A stretch of DNA of 11,438 nt from an uncultured Planctomycetaceae bacterium. GTDB lineage: Bacteria; Planctomycetota; Planctomycetia; Pirellulales; Pirellulaceae. A model generated the notes under the pieces. The model was given only the letters and a program-made list of their open reading frames with translations. It did not search any database and was not told the origin of the DNA. Made by a program: the position numbers and the translations under genes. Below are positions 1 to 6,761 of this stretch, piece after piece. Every line of letters starts with the position of its first letter. Positions within the stretch are counted from its first letter, which is position 1. The stretch is taken from positions 1-11,438 of the forward strand of contig CAIXSC010000401.1 of the NCBI GenBank assembly GCA_903921945.1. Reading direction: 5' to 3'.

Positions 1-955
1 CGATCAAGGCTTTGATCTTGTCCATCTTCGAAGGCAAAGGCGCCTCGCGTTGCCCCGTAGAAACCGCTTTCGCGTCTAACAAGCTGGCTGTCATCGCTGG
101 CGCCGCGGCTGCCTTAACACTGGCTGCTTTGACGCTGGCTGCCGGCGTCGCGGTGGCCGCGTTCGCGGACTTGCTCGCCTTGGCTGTCTTCGCGGTTTTT
201 TTGGCAGAGCTTTTGGCGGGCGGAGTGCCGGATTCCAAGTCGATCCCAAAGATGCTTCCGAGGTCGCCGCCTTCGAGCGTGGCGGTGCCCGAGCCTAGGG
301 CCTGATCGAGGTTTGCTTGGTTCATCGCCTTGCCGATCAAGGCGAGATGATTGACTTGGCGGAGTTTGAAGAGCAGTTCGGGCTCACGGTCGAGTCGCGC
401 GCCGACACCGTAGATTGTGGCGGCGATATGCTTGCACACGATCGACATGTCGGGGCATGTGCAACTCATCGAGATTTCGCTCTTGGACGGAAACAGTCCG
501 TCGTTGGCCCTGGTCAATCTCTGCATGATGGCGTTGCTGAATTTGCCTTGCATGAGATCGAGCAGCGAGTTGATCTCCTGGGCGCAATCGCGTTCGATAT
601 CGTTCCAGGTTCTCGAATTGAGCGGCGTGATTTTGATCTTGATCTGGTAGGCCTCGGAACCGCCGACGATCGCGCGAATGAGCCCGGGTTCGATCACCAA
701 ATCAGCGACGGAACCGTTGCGAAGGTAGGTCCTGCCACGTGGCAGGCGGTTGGAGAAGTCGCTGTAACGTTCCAGGTTGTCGCACCAGCTTCTGCCCCAG
801 AAGGTTTTCGCGATGTCGCGTGTGGTCACAACGACGGGGCATGGCGTTCGTTTTTCCTCTTTCGCCAAGGCCTTCGCCGCGCGCACTCCGTTCTGAATGC
901 GTTGTCCCACGGACACATACGGCGCCCAGCCGCCGTAATCAGAACCCCATCCCAT
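1..955 (-). CDS. SWIM zinc-finger protein (3' end cut by window edge)
   Basis: This is an open frame on the minus strand from an ATG at 955 to the left edge, 318 codons with no stop, so the C-terminus is missing. The protein opens MGWGSDYGGWAPYVSVG. It carries a SWIM zinc finger of form CxCx6CxH at residues 165-176 (CTCPDMSIVCKH), with ligands C165, C167, C174 and H176. SWIM fingers are thought to bind DNA or protein. From about residue 245 it becomes Lys/Ala-rich, including a three-fold AASVK-type repeat, and resembles a flexible basic linker. A GGGAG lies about 7 bases before the ATG and supports this start. It lies 134 bases downstream of the SNF2 ATPase on the same strand. SWIM proteins are commonly encoded beside such ATPases, so a shared role in DNA remodelling or repair is inferred. 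The exact function is unknown. Confidence 0.9.
   Translation of the reverse strand, partial: MGWGSDYGGWAPYVSVGQRIQNGVRAAKALAKEEKRTPCPVVVTTRDIAKTFWGRSWCDNLERYSDFSNRLPRGRTYLRNGSVADLVIEPGLIRAIVGGSEAYQIKIKITPLNSRTWNDIERDCAQEINSLLDLMQGKFSNAIMQRLTRANDGLFPSKSEISMSCTCPDMSIVCKHIAATIYGVGARLDREPELLFKLRQVNHLALIGKAMNQANLDQALGSGTATLEGGDLGSIFGIDLESGTPPAKSSAKKTAKTAKASKSANAATATPAASVKAASVKAAAAPAMTASLLDAKAVSTGQREAPLPSKMDKIKALI
108..152 (-). repeat. 15-bp tandem repeat, about 3 copies, in the SWIM gene
   Basis: Plus-strand copies start at 108 (GCTGCCTTAACACTG), 123 (GCTGCTTTGACGCTG) and 138 (GCTGCCGGCGTCGCG, diverged). Read on the minus strand in frame they encode AASVK-like units in the Lys/Ala-rich linker of the SWIM protein. 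The period is a multiple of 3, so copy changes would keep the reading frame. Confidence 0.75.
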
Positions 956-1052
956 GGCCCACTCCCTTGACGTTTACTTCCGAATTACCGACCCGTTCAC
1001 GTGCTTCGAGGCGAGCGACTGCCGCTCGGCCGCAGGAAGGCGGCAGGATAAC

Positions 1053-1088
1053 CTGTCGCCTTCATGTTGGACACTAATGAGGCGACAG
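1053..1088 (-). other. Inverted repeat just after the helicase stop codon
   Basis: Arms CTGTCGCCT (1053-1061) and AGGCGACAG (1080-1088) are perfect 9-base complements around an 18-base loop. On the minus strand the hairpin begins one base after the helicase TGA (1092-1090). No T-run follows, so it does not look like a standard intrinsic terminator. It could stabilise the 3' end of the helicase message or separate its expression from the downstream SWIM gene. That role is inferred; only the repeat is seen. Confidence 0.55.
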
Positions 1089-1089
1089 T

Positions 1090-4000
1090 TCACGTGGTTT
1101 TTCGGCCGCGTTTCCGTGGCTGGGCAAGCGATTGGCCGCCGCTTGCCATGCCATCGGGCATCGGACCGGACTCGCCGCCAGTCGCCGCCGCGGTGGAGCC
1201 TCTAACTCGGGGGGCCACGGAGTTTTCCGCGTGGGTGTCGGCGCCACTTCCATCACTGCTTTCGGCGGCGCTTTCGGCCGCGCTTTCGGCGGCGCTTTCC
1301 GCGCTGGTGTCAACACTGGCGCGGCTGAGGTCGAGCGAAACGAATTTGAGCAGTTCGTCGTTCGGCAGTTCGCTGAGCTTTGGCAGTCCGTCGTCGTCGA
1401 GTATCTGTTCGGCGACTGTGCGTTTTCCCGCAATCATGGTGTCGATCCGCTCCTCGATCGTGCCGCGACAGACGAATTTATGCACGAGCACATTCCGTTT
1501 CTGGCCGATACGGAACGCCCGGTCGGTCGCCTGGTTTTCGACGGCCGGATTCCACCAGCGATCGAAATGCACCACGTGCGAGGCGGCCGTAAGATTCAAG
1601 CCGCTGCCGCCCGCTTTCAAGGAAATCACAAAGAACGGCTTGTTCGGATCGTTTTGGAACTCCTTGACCAATTCCGCGCGGCGTTTGACGGGGGTGCCGC
1701 CGTGGAGCACAAGCCCAGGGGCGCCAAAGACGGTGGCGAGGAAGTCGGCTAATGGCTGGCAGAGCGTTTGGAACTGGGTGAAGACGAGCACTTTTTCCTG
1801 GCGCGCGGCGATCGGCTCGCATAGCTGCGCCAAACGCAGGAACTTGCCGCTACGCTCGGGCGGATACTCCATCTCACTTAGATACTGCGCCGGATGGTTG
1901 CAGATCTGTTTGAATTGCATCAACGCCGAGAGCACCAGGCCGCGTCGTTTCATCCCCTCAACGCGATCCAGTTGTTCGCGCAGCGATTCGACGGCTTTCG
2001 CGTAGAGCACTGTTTGCGCGAGCGACAAGCCGCATTCCGTTCGCATTTCGATCTTGTCGGGCAGATCGCGGGCGATCGCCGGGTCGGTCTTTTGACGCCG
2101 CAGAATGTAGGGGCTTACGAGCCGCCGCAAGCCGGCGTAGGCGCTGCCATCCGACTGCTTGTTCAGCCCCGACACAAACCGTTTGAACTCGGCCGCCGTC
2201 CCCAGCAAACCGGGCGATGAAAAATCGAACAGCGACCAGAGTTCACCGACATGGTTTTCAATCGGCGTGCCCGTCATCAAGAGCCGCCGGTCGCTTCGCA
2301 GTTTCTTCACCGCCCGAGTCTGCGCGGCGCCGGCGTTCTTGATCGCTTGCGCTTCGTCAAGAATGATCAGCGACCACACCACTCGCTCGAGCCACGGTTG
2401 CCGACGCACCATGCCGTAACTGGTGATCACTAAATCGCAGTCCGCGAACCCTTGCTCGGGGTCTTTCGAACGCCGCTCCAATTCGGCCGGTTCGAGCTCG
2501 GATCGATGAATCGCCAACACTCGTAGCGACGGCGCGAACCGCGCCGCCTCTTGCTTCCAGTTCCCCAACAGCGAAGCGGGCACAATCAGCAAACTGGGCT
2601 TGGGGAGGCGCGCCCGCGCTTGACTCGTCGCGCTTGCCGCATTCGTCGCGCTTGCCGCATTCGTCGCGCTCGCCCCGCTTGCCGCGCGTTTGCGTTGCAA
2701 CAAGAGATCGAGCACTTGGACGGTTTTGCCGAGTCCCATGTCATCGGCCAGGCAGGCGCCGAGTCCGAGTTTGGTCATGAACCACAACCAACGCACGCCT
2801 TCGACTTGGTACGGTCGCAGCGTGGCCTGCAGATCGCGGCCCGGCTCGCATTCCGCCAGTTCATTCGGCGAACGCATCCGCTCGATCGTTTGCCGCAGCC
2901 AGTCGCCAGCGATGACCGAAGACCACTGCGCGAGTTGCTCGGGCTGTTGGTCGACGGTCGTGATTGGGGCTCCGGCGAGCAGTCGCATCCCCTCGATGAT
3001 CGACAAGCCGTCGGGGTGTTCCTCGTCGACCATCCGCCAATGCTGCAGCGCTTCTTGCAGTTTGGCGCGGTCGACTTCGACCCATCGTCCGCGCAACAGC
3101 GCCAACCCTGGTTTGTTCGACATCAACTGATTCAGTTCCTCGGTCGAAAGCGGCTCGCCTTCGATCGTGACGTGGACGTTGAAATCGAGCATTCCGTCGA
3201 GCCCGACCTGGGCCGGTTCGCGTTTCCCCAACTGGATTTGCACTTGGGGGCGAACAGGACGGCGCGGCTTCCACCAATTCGGCAAGCGGATGATGATGCC
3301 CGCCGACTCCATCCGGGGCGACTCGACGAGGAACCGGTAAGCCTCGTCCGCCGTCCAGGCTTGGGCCGCGAAGAGGCGCCGGGAATTGAGCAACTGCGCG
3401 ATGAGTGGCGACTGGGCGGAGGCGCGGCGGACGGGTTCGAGCAGCAAATCGAGCTGCTGTTTGTCGCCCTGCAAGAAGGACTGTTTCAAGGCTTCGGCGA
3501 GCGGCAGATGCTGCGGCTTCGCGCGCGCGGAGAGTTTGTGGGAGAAGGTGGCCAGAAACGCGAATGGCCGTTCCGGATCGCGTTTGTTCTCCGCCAAATG
3601 AAACGTCACCTTGCCGATCAGATGGGCGAACGGATTGATTCGGCGAAGCCATTCGGCAGGCCCCGCCGGATCGGCCGACGCGTTGTCGGCGGCGAGGGTG
3701 GCGAGTTCCCGCCAGGAAGTCGCGAGTCGTTCGGCGGTGAGGTACTCCAGGCCAACCATCGGCGGCGCGGATTGAACGAGCTCGACAAGCTCGTCTTGTG
3801 GTGGCGGCGGCAACAACCGCCAGCTCTCGCCCGGTTCTCCCTCTGTCTGGCACAGGTGGCGTAAGAACAACAAGGCCCAACCGCGCCAGAACGCGAGCGT
3901 CGCGGGCAGATTCGCCGGCAGCTCCGGCCCCGCGAGCGCTAACAGGCCGGCGGCGTTCGAGTCCGCGAATCGGCCTTCCAACGTGGAACGCACCTCCACC

Positions 4001-4200
4001 GGCAACTCGGCGCCGTCATCGCCGCCCGGTTGATTACCGGCGTCGATGCCAGCATCGCCAACAGCATCACCGCGAGTTCGCAAGCCCGCGTGAAGACCGG
4101 CTTTACCGCCGCGCGGACTGACGGCTTCCTTGCCCGCTTCGTCGTCTATCCCGATCCACCGCAGCCTGCCCGTTGGTCCCACAGCGAGCGAGCTACTCAT
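1090..4200 (-). CDS. SNF2/SWI2-family DEAD/DEAH-like ATPase (bacterial type)
   Basis: A 1036-residue protein with the full SNF2 motor. An LRPYQVEGVRWLWF entry motif lies near residues 461-474, Walker A DDMGLGKT at 486-493, motif II DEAQ at 615-618 and motif III LMTGTPIEN near 641-649. Motif V is SLKAGGSGLNL at 860-870 and motif VI QATDRAFRIGQ at 890-900. Residues about 300-390 match the style of the SNF2-associated DUF3670 region typical of bacterial members. Such proteins use ATP to translocate on double-stranded DNA and displace bound proteins. The tail from about 965 is Ala/Glu/Ser-rich and ends PRKRGRKTT, an AT-hook-like basic patch. An Ala/Ser/Thr/Asn repeat (about 507-526) is inserted after motif I. 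AGGGAGA about 10 bases upstream supports the ATG at 4200. The SWIM gene follows on the same strand. The motor assignment is firm; the cellular role is not known. Confidence 0.95.
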   Translation of the reverse strand: MSSSLAVGPTGRLRWIGIDDEAGKEAVSPRGGKAGLHAGLRTRGDAVGDAGIDAGNQPGGDDGAELPVEVRSTLEGRFADSNAAGLLALAGPELPANLPATLAFWRGWALLFLRHLCQTEGEPGESWRLLPPPPQDELVELVQSAPPMVGLEYLTAERLATSWRELATLAADNASADPAGPAEWLRRINPFAHLIGKVTFHLAENKRDPERPFAFLATFSHKLSARAKPQHLPLAEALKQSFLQGDKQQLDLLLEPVRRASAQSPLIAQLLNSRRLFAAQAWTADEAYRFLVESPRMESAGIIIRLPNWWKPRRPVRPQVQIQLGKREPAQVGLDGMLDFNVHVTIEGEPLSTEELNQLMSNKPGLALLRGRWVEVDRAKLQEALQHWRMVDEEHPDGLSIIEGMRLLAGAPITTVDQQPEQLAQWSSVIAGDWLRQTIERMRSPNELAECEPGRDLQATLRPYQVEGVRWLWFMTKLGLGACLADDMGLGKTVQVLDLLLQRKRAASGASATNAASATNAASATSQARARLPKPSLLIVPASLLGNWKQEAARFAPSLRVLAIHRSELEPAELERRSKDPEQGFADCDLVITSYGMVRRQPWLERVVWSLIILDEAQAIKNAGAAQTRAVKKLRSDRRLLMTGTPIENHVGELWSLFDFSSPGLLGTAAEFKRFVSGLNKQSDGSAYAGLRRLVSPYILRRQKTDPAIARDLPDKIEMRTECGLSLAQTVLYAKAVESLREQLDRVEGMKRRGLVLSALMQFKQICNHPAQYLSEMEYPPERSGKFLRLAQLCEPIAARQEKVLVFTQFQTLCQPLADFLATVFGAPGLVLHGGTPVKRRAELVKEFQNDPNKPFFVISLKAGGSGLNLTAASHVVHFDRWWNPAVENQATDRAFRIGQKRNVLVHKFVCRGTIEERIDTMIAGKRTVAEQILDDDGLPKLSELPNDELLKFVSLDLSRASVDTSAESAAESAAESAAESSDGSGADTHAENSVAPRVRGSTAAATGGESGPMPDGMASGGQSLAQPRKRGRKTT
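1258..1305 (-). repeat. 12-bp tandem repeat, 4 copies, in the helicase C-terminal tail
   Basis: Plus-strand units are GCTTTCGGCGGC (1258), GCTTTCGGCCGC (1270), GCTTTCGGCGGC (1282) and GCTTTCCGCGCT (1294). On the minus strand in frame they encode the four-residue unit SAES/AESA repeated about four times, in the acidic low-complexity tail after the motor domain. Confidence 0.85.
2626..2685 (-). repeat. 18-bp tandem repeat, about 3 copies, inside the helicase
   Basis: The plus-strand unit is GCATTCGTCGCGCTTGCC, with two close copies and diverged flanking copies. On the minus strand it encodes a six-residue SATNAA-type repeat between Walker A and the next conserved beta strand (LLIVPASLLGNW). 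It probably forms a surface loop of the first RecA-like domain. Confidence 0.8.
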
Positions 4201-4311
4201 ATTCCGACAATCTCCCTGTCAACATGGACGTCGTTTCCGAGCCGCGATGGCGGCGGTTTCCGACTCGAGCCGAGCTGGCGTGGCTGCCTTTGCGCGACGC
4301 GAAGGTTCGGT

Positions 4312-4317
4312 ATTCTA
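4312..4317 (-). promoter_or_regulatory. Candidate -10 element for the helicase
   Basis: On the minus strand TAGAAT (5 of 6 matches to TATAAT) lies 112 bases upstream of the helicase ATG, in the 154-base divergent gap. No convincing -35 hexamer was found. Read on the plus strand the same bases give TATTCT, a weaker match that could serve the methyltransferase gene, so direction is uncertain. Confidence 0.25.
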
Positions 4318-4354
4318 TGACGCTCCTGCCAAGCCTGCATACCACGGGAAACCT

Positions 4355-4996
4355 ATGCTGACACGCATCGACTTGCCCGATTTCTCCCGAGCCGAGCCTC
4401 CGTCGCGCCGCGCTGCTGAAATGTTGCTGGAGGCGGATCGTCGCATCGATGACTTCACGCATCGGCGACGCGGGCCACTGATCCACGGCTTCGTGCCGAG
4501 CGATTTCCGCATGGTGGACGCCTGCTTGCGATGGATCGTGGAACGGCAACTGGCCGCCGGCCAAGCGTTCTGCGAATGGGGCAGCGGTTTCGGGGTGATC
4601 ACGCTGCTTGCGGCGCTGCACGACTTCGACGCGTGCGGGATCGAGGTCGAACAACTGCTCGTCGATGAAGCTCGCCAACTGGCCGAGGACTTCGACATCG
4701 CGGCCCAATTCGGGCATGGCAGCGCGATTCCGCCCGGCAAGCAAAAGCTGGAAAAGTTCCTCGTCGAACAGTCGCTCGTCGATACCGATTCGCCCGACGC
4801 CTATGACGAATTGGGACTGGAGATCGACGACTTCGACCTGGTGTTTGTCTTTCCGTGGCCGGGCGAAGAGCCGTTTTGGGAAACGCTGTTCGACCAGTGC
4901 GCCGCCGACGGCGCCCTGTTGCTCACCTACCATGGACTCAACGATCTTCGACTGCAGCGGCGCAGCGCCAGTCGGCCGCGGCGCCGCCGCGGATAA
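4355..4996 (+). CDS. SAM-dependent methyltransferase-like protein
   Basis: A 213-residue protein beginning MLTRIDLPDF. The core is a class I methyltransferase-like segment. Motif I is CEWGSGFG (residues 73-80), the glycine-rich SAM loop, and GIEVE at 95-99 places an acidic residue at the end of strand 2. DDFDLVFVFPWPGEEPFW (158-175) sits where strand 4 and its motif are expected, and GALLLTYHG follows. No substrate motif is recognised, so the target is unknown. The open frame extends upstream to 4130, but that would overlap the divergent helicase. ATG 4355 fits where conserved-looking sequence starts, although its ribosome site (GGGAAA) is weak. The last residues are an Arg-rich run (ASRPRRRRG), and the stop TAA lies inside the first unit of a 12-base repeat. 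The C-terminus may therefore have been altered by a frameshift. It converges on the M23 gene. Confidence 0.75.
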   Translation: MLTRIDLPDFSRAEPPSRRAAEMLLEADRRIDDFTHRRRGPLIHGFVPSDFRMVDACLRWIVERQLAAGQAFCEWGSGFGVITLLAALHDFDACGIEVEQLLVDEARQLAEDFDIAAQFGHGSAIPPGKQKLEKFLVEQSLVDTDSPDAYDELGLEIDDFDLVFVFPWPGEEPFWETLFDQCAADGALLLTYHGLNDLRLQRRSASRPRRRRG

Positions 4997-5051
4997 CGTT
5001 GCGGATAACGTTGCGGATAACGTCACAGATGACGTCACAGAGAACGTCGGG
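4992..5051. repeat. 12-bp tandem repeat, 5 units, between convergent genes
   Basis: Units are GATAACGTTGCG (4992 and 5004), GATAACGTCACA (5016), GATGACGTCACA (5028) and GAGAACGTCGGG (5040). Each contains a palindromic or near-palindromic core (AACGTT, AACGTC or GACGTC), and TGACGTCA at 5030-5037 is a full 8-base palindrome. The first unit holds the methyltransferase stop codon, and the array ends 4 bases before the M23 stop codon. In another plus-strand frame the units read DNVA, DNVA, DNVT, DDVT, ENV. Confidence 0.85.
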
Positions 5052-5055
5052 TCGG

Positions 5056-6756
5056 CTAGGGCTCGACCACGACTTTCAAGCGTGCGGTCGCGGTGAAGCC
5101 GTTGCTATCCGTGCGTTGCACGCGGGCCAAATAAACGCCCGGCTTGGCGAACGCGTGCGTTGTCTTCGCGTAGCCGTCGGCCGCCAGCGGTTTCACATTG
5201 CCGTCGCTCTTGACGGTTACTGGCGCCGAGCCGTCGCCGAAGTCCCAGGTCTCCTCGCCGTCCGTGGTGCGAAACGTCCGCACCAGGAATGTCACGGGCA
5301 TGCCGGCTCGAATTCCCATCGTTGGACTGAACGCGGCATGAATCGACGGCGGCAGCCGTTTGGGGTCGGCGGCGTCGAGCACATGGACGATCGCGAAGTC
5401 GTAATCGACGCGGCCCGCATCGTCGGTCACTTTGACGGTTTCGCTGTAGACGCCCGCCTGGGCATAACGCCGGTCGAGCAGCGCGCCGGTCGCCGTCTGG
5501 CCGTCGGTGCAGATCCATTCGAATTTCGCAATCTTGCCGGCGGCGGACCACGAGCGGCTCGCGTCCAAACGCACCGCCTCGCCTGTCAGGGCGAAGTGAT
5601 GCGGACGAGCGACAGCGACCAAGTTTGGCTGCCGCTCGCGCAGATTCGCTTCCCACAGGAAAGCGTAGCCGTCGATGATGCCCCATTTACCGGACGGTTG
5701 ACGGCCGCTGATGTCAAAGTGCAGATGCGACCAGCCGCCACTGCCGCCTTCCTTCCCCAGCACGCCGATCGGCTCGCCGCGTCGCACGCGTCCGCCCAGT
5801 TTGAGCGCCGGCGCGATCGTCTTCAGATGGCTGTAGCGGTAAAACCAGCCGCGCGGGTCGAGCAGATAGACGACGTCGTACCGCGGCGCGACGGGCGTCT
5901 TTTCGAAGCCTGGAAGCGATTGGGTTCCCAGGGAGACCACCAGCCCATCTGTCGCCGCCACGACATCGACCATGCCCTCCGCTCCACCGATATCGAGTCC
6001 GTAGTGGTAATAGACGGCGCCCGTGCCCGGCTTCTCGCCGCCGTCGACATAGGTTGGCTCATTGGCCATTTGCGTCGCGGTCGCAAACCATGCTTGCTTC
6101 GCCGGATATTGAAACGTGCCCGGTTCGATGAGCGGTCCTTGGGCGGGCCACAGCCGTAGCCGCGCGTCTTTGTCCAAGCCCCACGGGTCGAGCCGCGCGG
6201 TGGTCTGCGTCGAATTACGGGGATAACCAGCCGTGATCGGACAATCGATCCGCACGCCGCCCACCAAGGTCGGCAAGCGGTAGTTCGCCGAGACAAGCTC
6301 GACCGTCTCGCTGTTCACCCGCACCTTGACCGTCGCGCGGCGCACCGCGCCGCGCACCTCGTCGCGAAGCTCCCGCAGCTCGAGCAATTCGACGCGCGCC
6401 TGGCCGCCACCCGGCAACGCCACTTCCGCCGATTCCCCAAGCTTCAAATCGACGGTCGCCATCGGCGCGGGCAGCGTTGGCGCGGGCAGCGTTGGCGCGG
6501 GCAGCGTTGGTGTCGGCAGTGTTGGTGTCGGCGGTGTTGGCGGAGCCGGCGTCTTCACGGCTTGACCATAAACGGGAGTCGTCGCGAAAGCGGCAACACA
6601 GCCCGCGACAAGCAACAGCGGCAGCCAAGCGGCATGCTGGCGGAACCGATTGGCGCTGCGGCGCGTTTGTGCCTCAAACCGAACGCATGCGGGTGCGCAC
6701 CATGCTTTGAGGAGGTGAAGATCGAACGCGGTGAGCACATAGAAGCCTTCAGACAC
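5056..6756 (-). CDS. Secreted M23-family metallopeptidase with two PKD domains
   Basis: About 566 residues from a GTG at 6756. A hydrophobic segment (AAWLPLLLVAGCVAAFA, about residues 42-58) followed by VYGQA looks like a signal peptide. A TLPAP-type proline linker (about 69-99) comes next. The M23 zinc site is clear: HYGLD gives H251 and D255, and HLHFD gives H344 and H346. M23 enzymes usually cut peptide cross-links in peptidoglycan. Two PKD-like Ig folds follow (about 381-460 and 474-565; the second contains WDFGDGS) and probably bind a surface ligand. No in-frame ATG lies between the dehydrogenase stop and the signal peptide. GTG 6756 has GGAG 8 bases upstream and lies 5 bases after that stop, suggesting translational coupling; GTG 6738 is an alternative. 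Both leave an unusually long stretch before the hydrophobic core, so the start is uncertain. Confidence 0.85.
   Translation of the reverse strand: MSEGFYVLTAFDLHLLKAWCAPACVRFEAQTRRSANRFRQHAAWLPLLLVAGCVAAFATTPVYGQAVKTPAPPTPPTPTLPTPTLPAPTLPAPTLPAPMATVDLKLGESAEVALPGGGQARVELLELRELRDEVRGAVRRATVKVRVNSETVELVSANYRLPTLVGGVRIDCPITAGYPRNSTQTTARLDPWGLDKDARLRLWPAQGPLIEPGTFQYPAKQAWFATATQMANEPTYVDGGEKPGTGAVYYHYGLDIGGAEGMVDVVAATDGLVVSLGTQSLPGFEKTPVAPRYDVVYLLDPRGWFYRYSHLKTIAPALKLGGRVRRGEPIGVLGKEGGSGGWSHLHFDISGRQPSGKWGIIDGYAFLWEANLRERQPNLVAVARPHHFALTGEAVRLDASRSWSAAGKIAKFEWICTDGQTATGALLDRRYAQAGVYSETVKVTDDAGRVDYDFAIVHVLDAADPKRLPPSIHAAFSPTMGIRAGMPVTFLVRTFRTTDGEETWDFGDGSAPVTVKSDGNVKPLAADGYAKTTHAFAKPGVYLARVQRTDSNGFTATARLKVVVEP
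6464..6538 (-). repeat. 15-bp tandem repeat, 5 copies, in the M23 gene linker
   Basis: Three identical plus-strand units GGCGCGGGCAGCGTT start at 6464, 6479 and 6494. GGTGTCGGCAGTGTT (6509) and GGTGTCGGCGGTGTT (6524) follow. On the minus strand they encode a TLPAP/TLPTP/TPPTP pentapeptide repeat between the signal peptide and the folded domains, a likely wall- or periplasm-spanning linker. Confidence 0.88.
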
Positions 6757-6761
6757 ACTTA

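Noticed and set aside
1019..1046. CTGCCGC/GCGGCAG inverted repeat between helicase and SWIM genes, considered as a terminator
   Set aside because: Only 7 bp with a 14-base loop and no T-run on either strand.
2551..3864. Long plus-strand open frame (437 codons) opposite the helicase
   Set aside because: It lies wholly antisense to a gene with all SNF2 motifs. Its translation shows no recognisable domain; long antisense frames are expected in GC-rich DNA.
4317..4361. 14-codon leader-like frame (MTLLPSLHTTGNLC) whose stop overlaps the methyltransferase ATG
   Set aside because: It has no ribosome site and overlaps the candidate promoter bases, and short overlapping frames are common by chance.
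4193..5038. Minus-strand open frame opposite the methyltransferase (281 codons)
   Set aside because: The plus-strand frame carries the SAM-binding motifs, and this one would overlap the helicase start and the repeat array.
4992..5051. 12-bp array considered as a CRISPR or plasmid-type iteron
   Set aside because: Units are directly adjacent with no spacers, too short for CRISPR repeats, and no replication or cas gene is present.
4855..6159. Long plus-strand open frame (434 codons) across the methyltransferase end and the M23 gene
   Set aside because: It is antisense to the M23 and PKD coding sequence and overlaps the methyltransferase in another frame, with no domain of its own.
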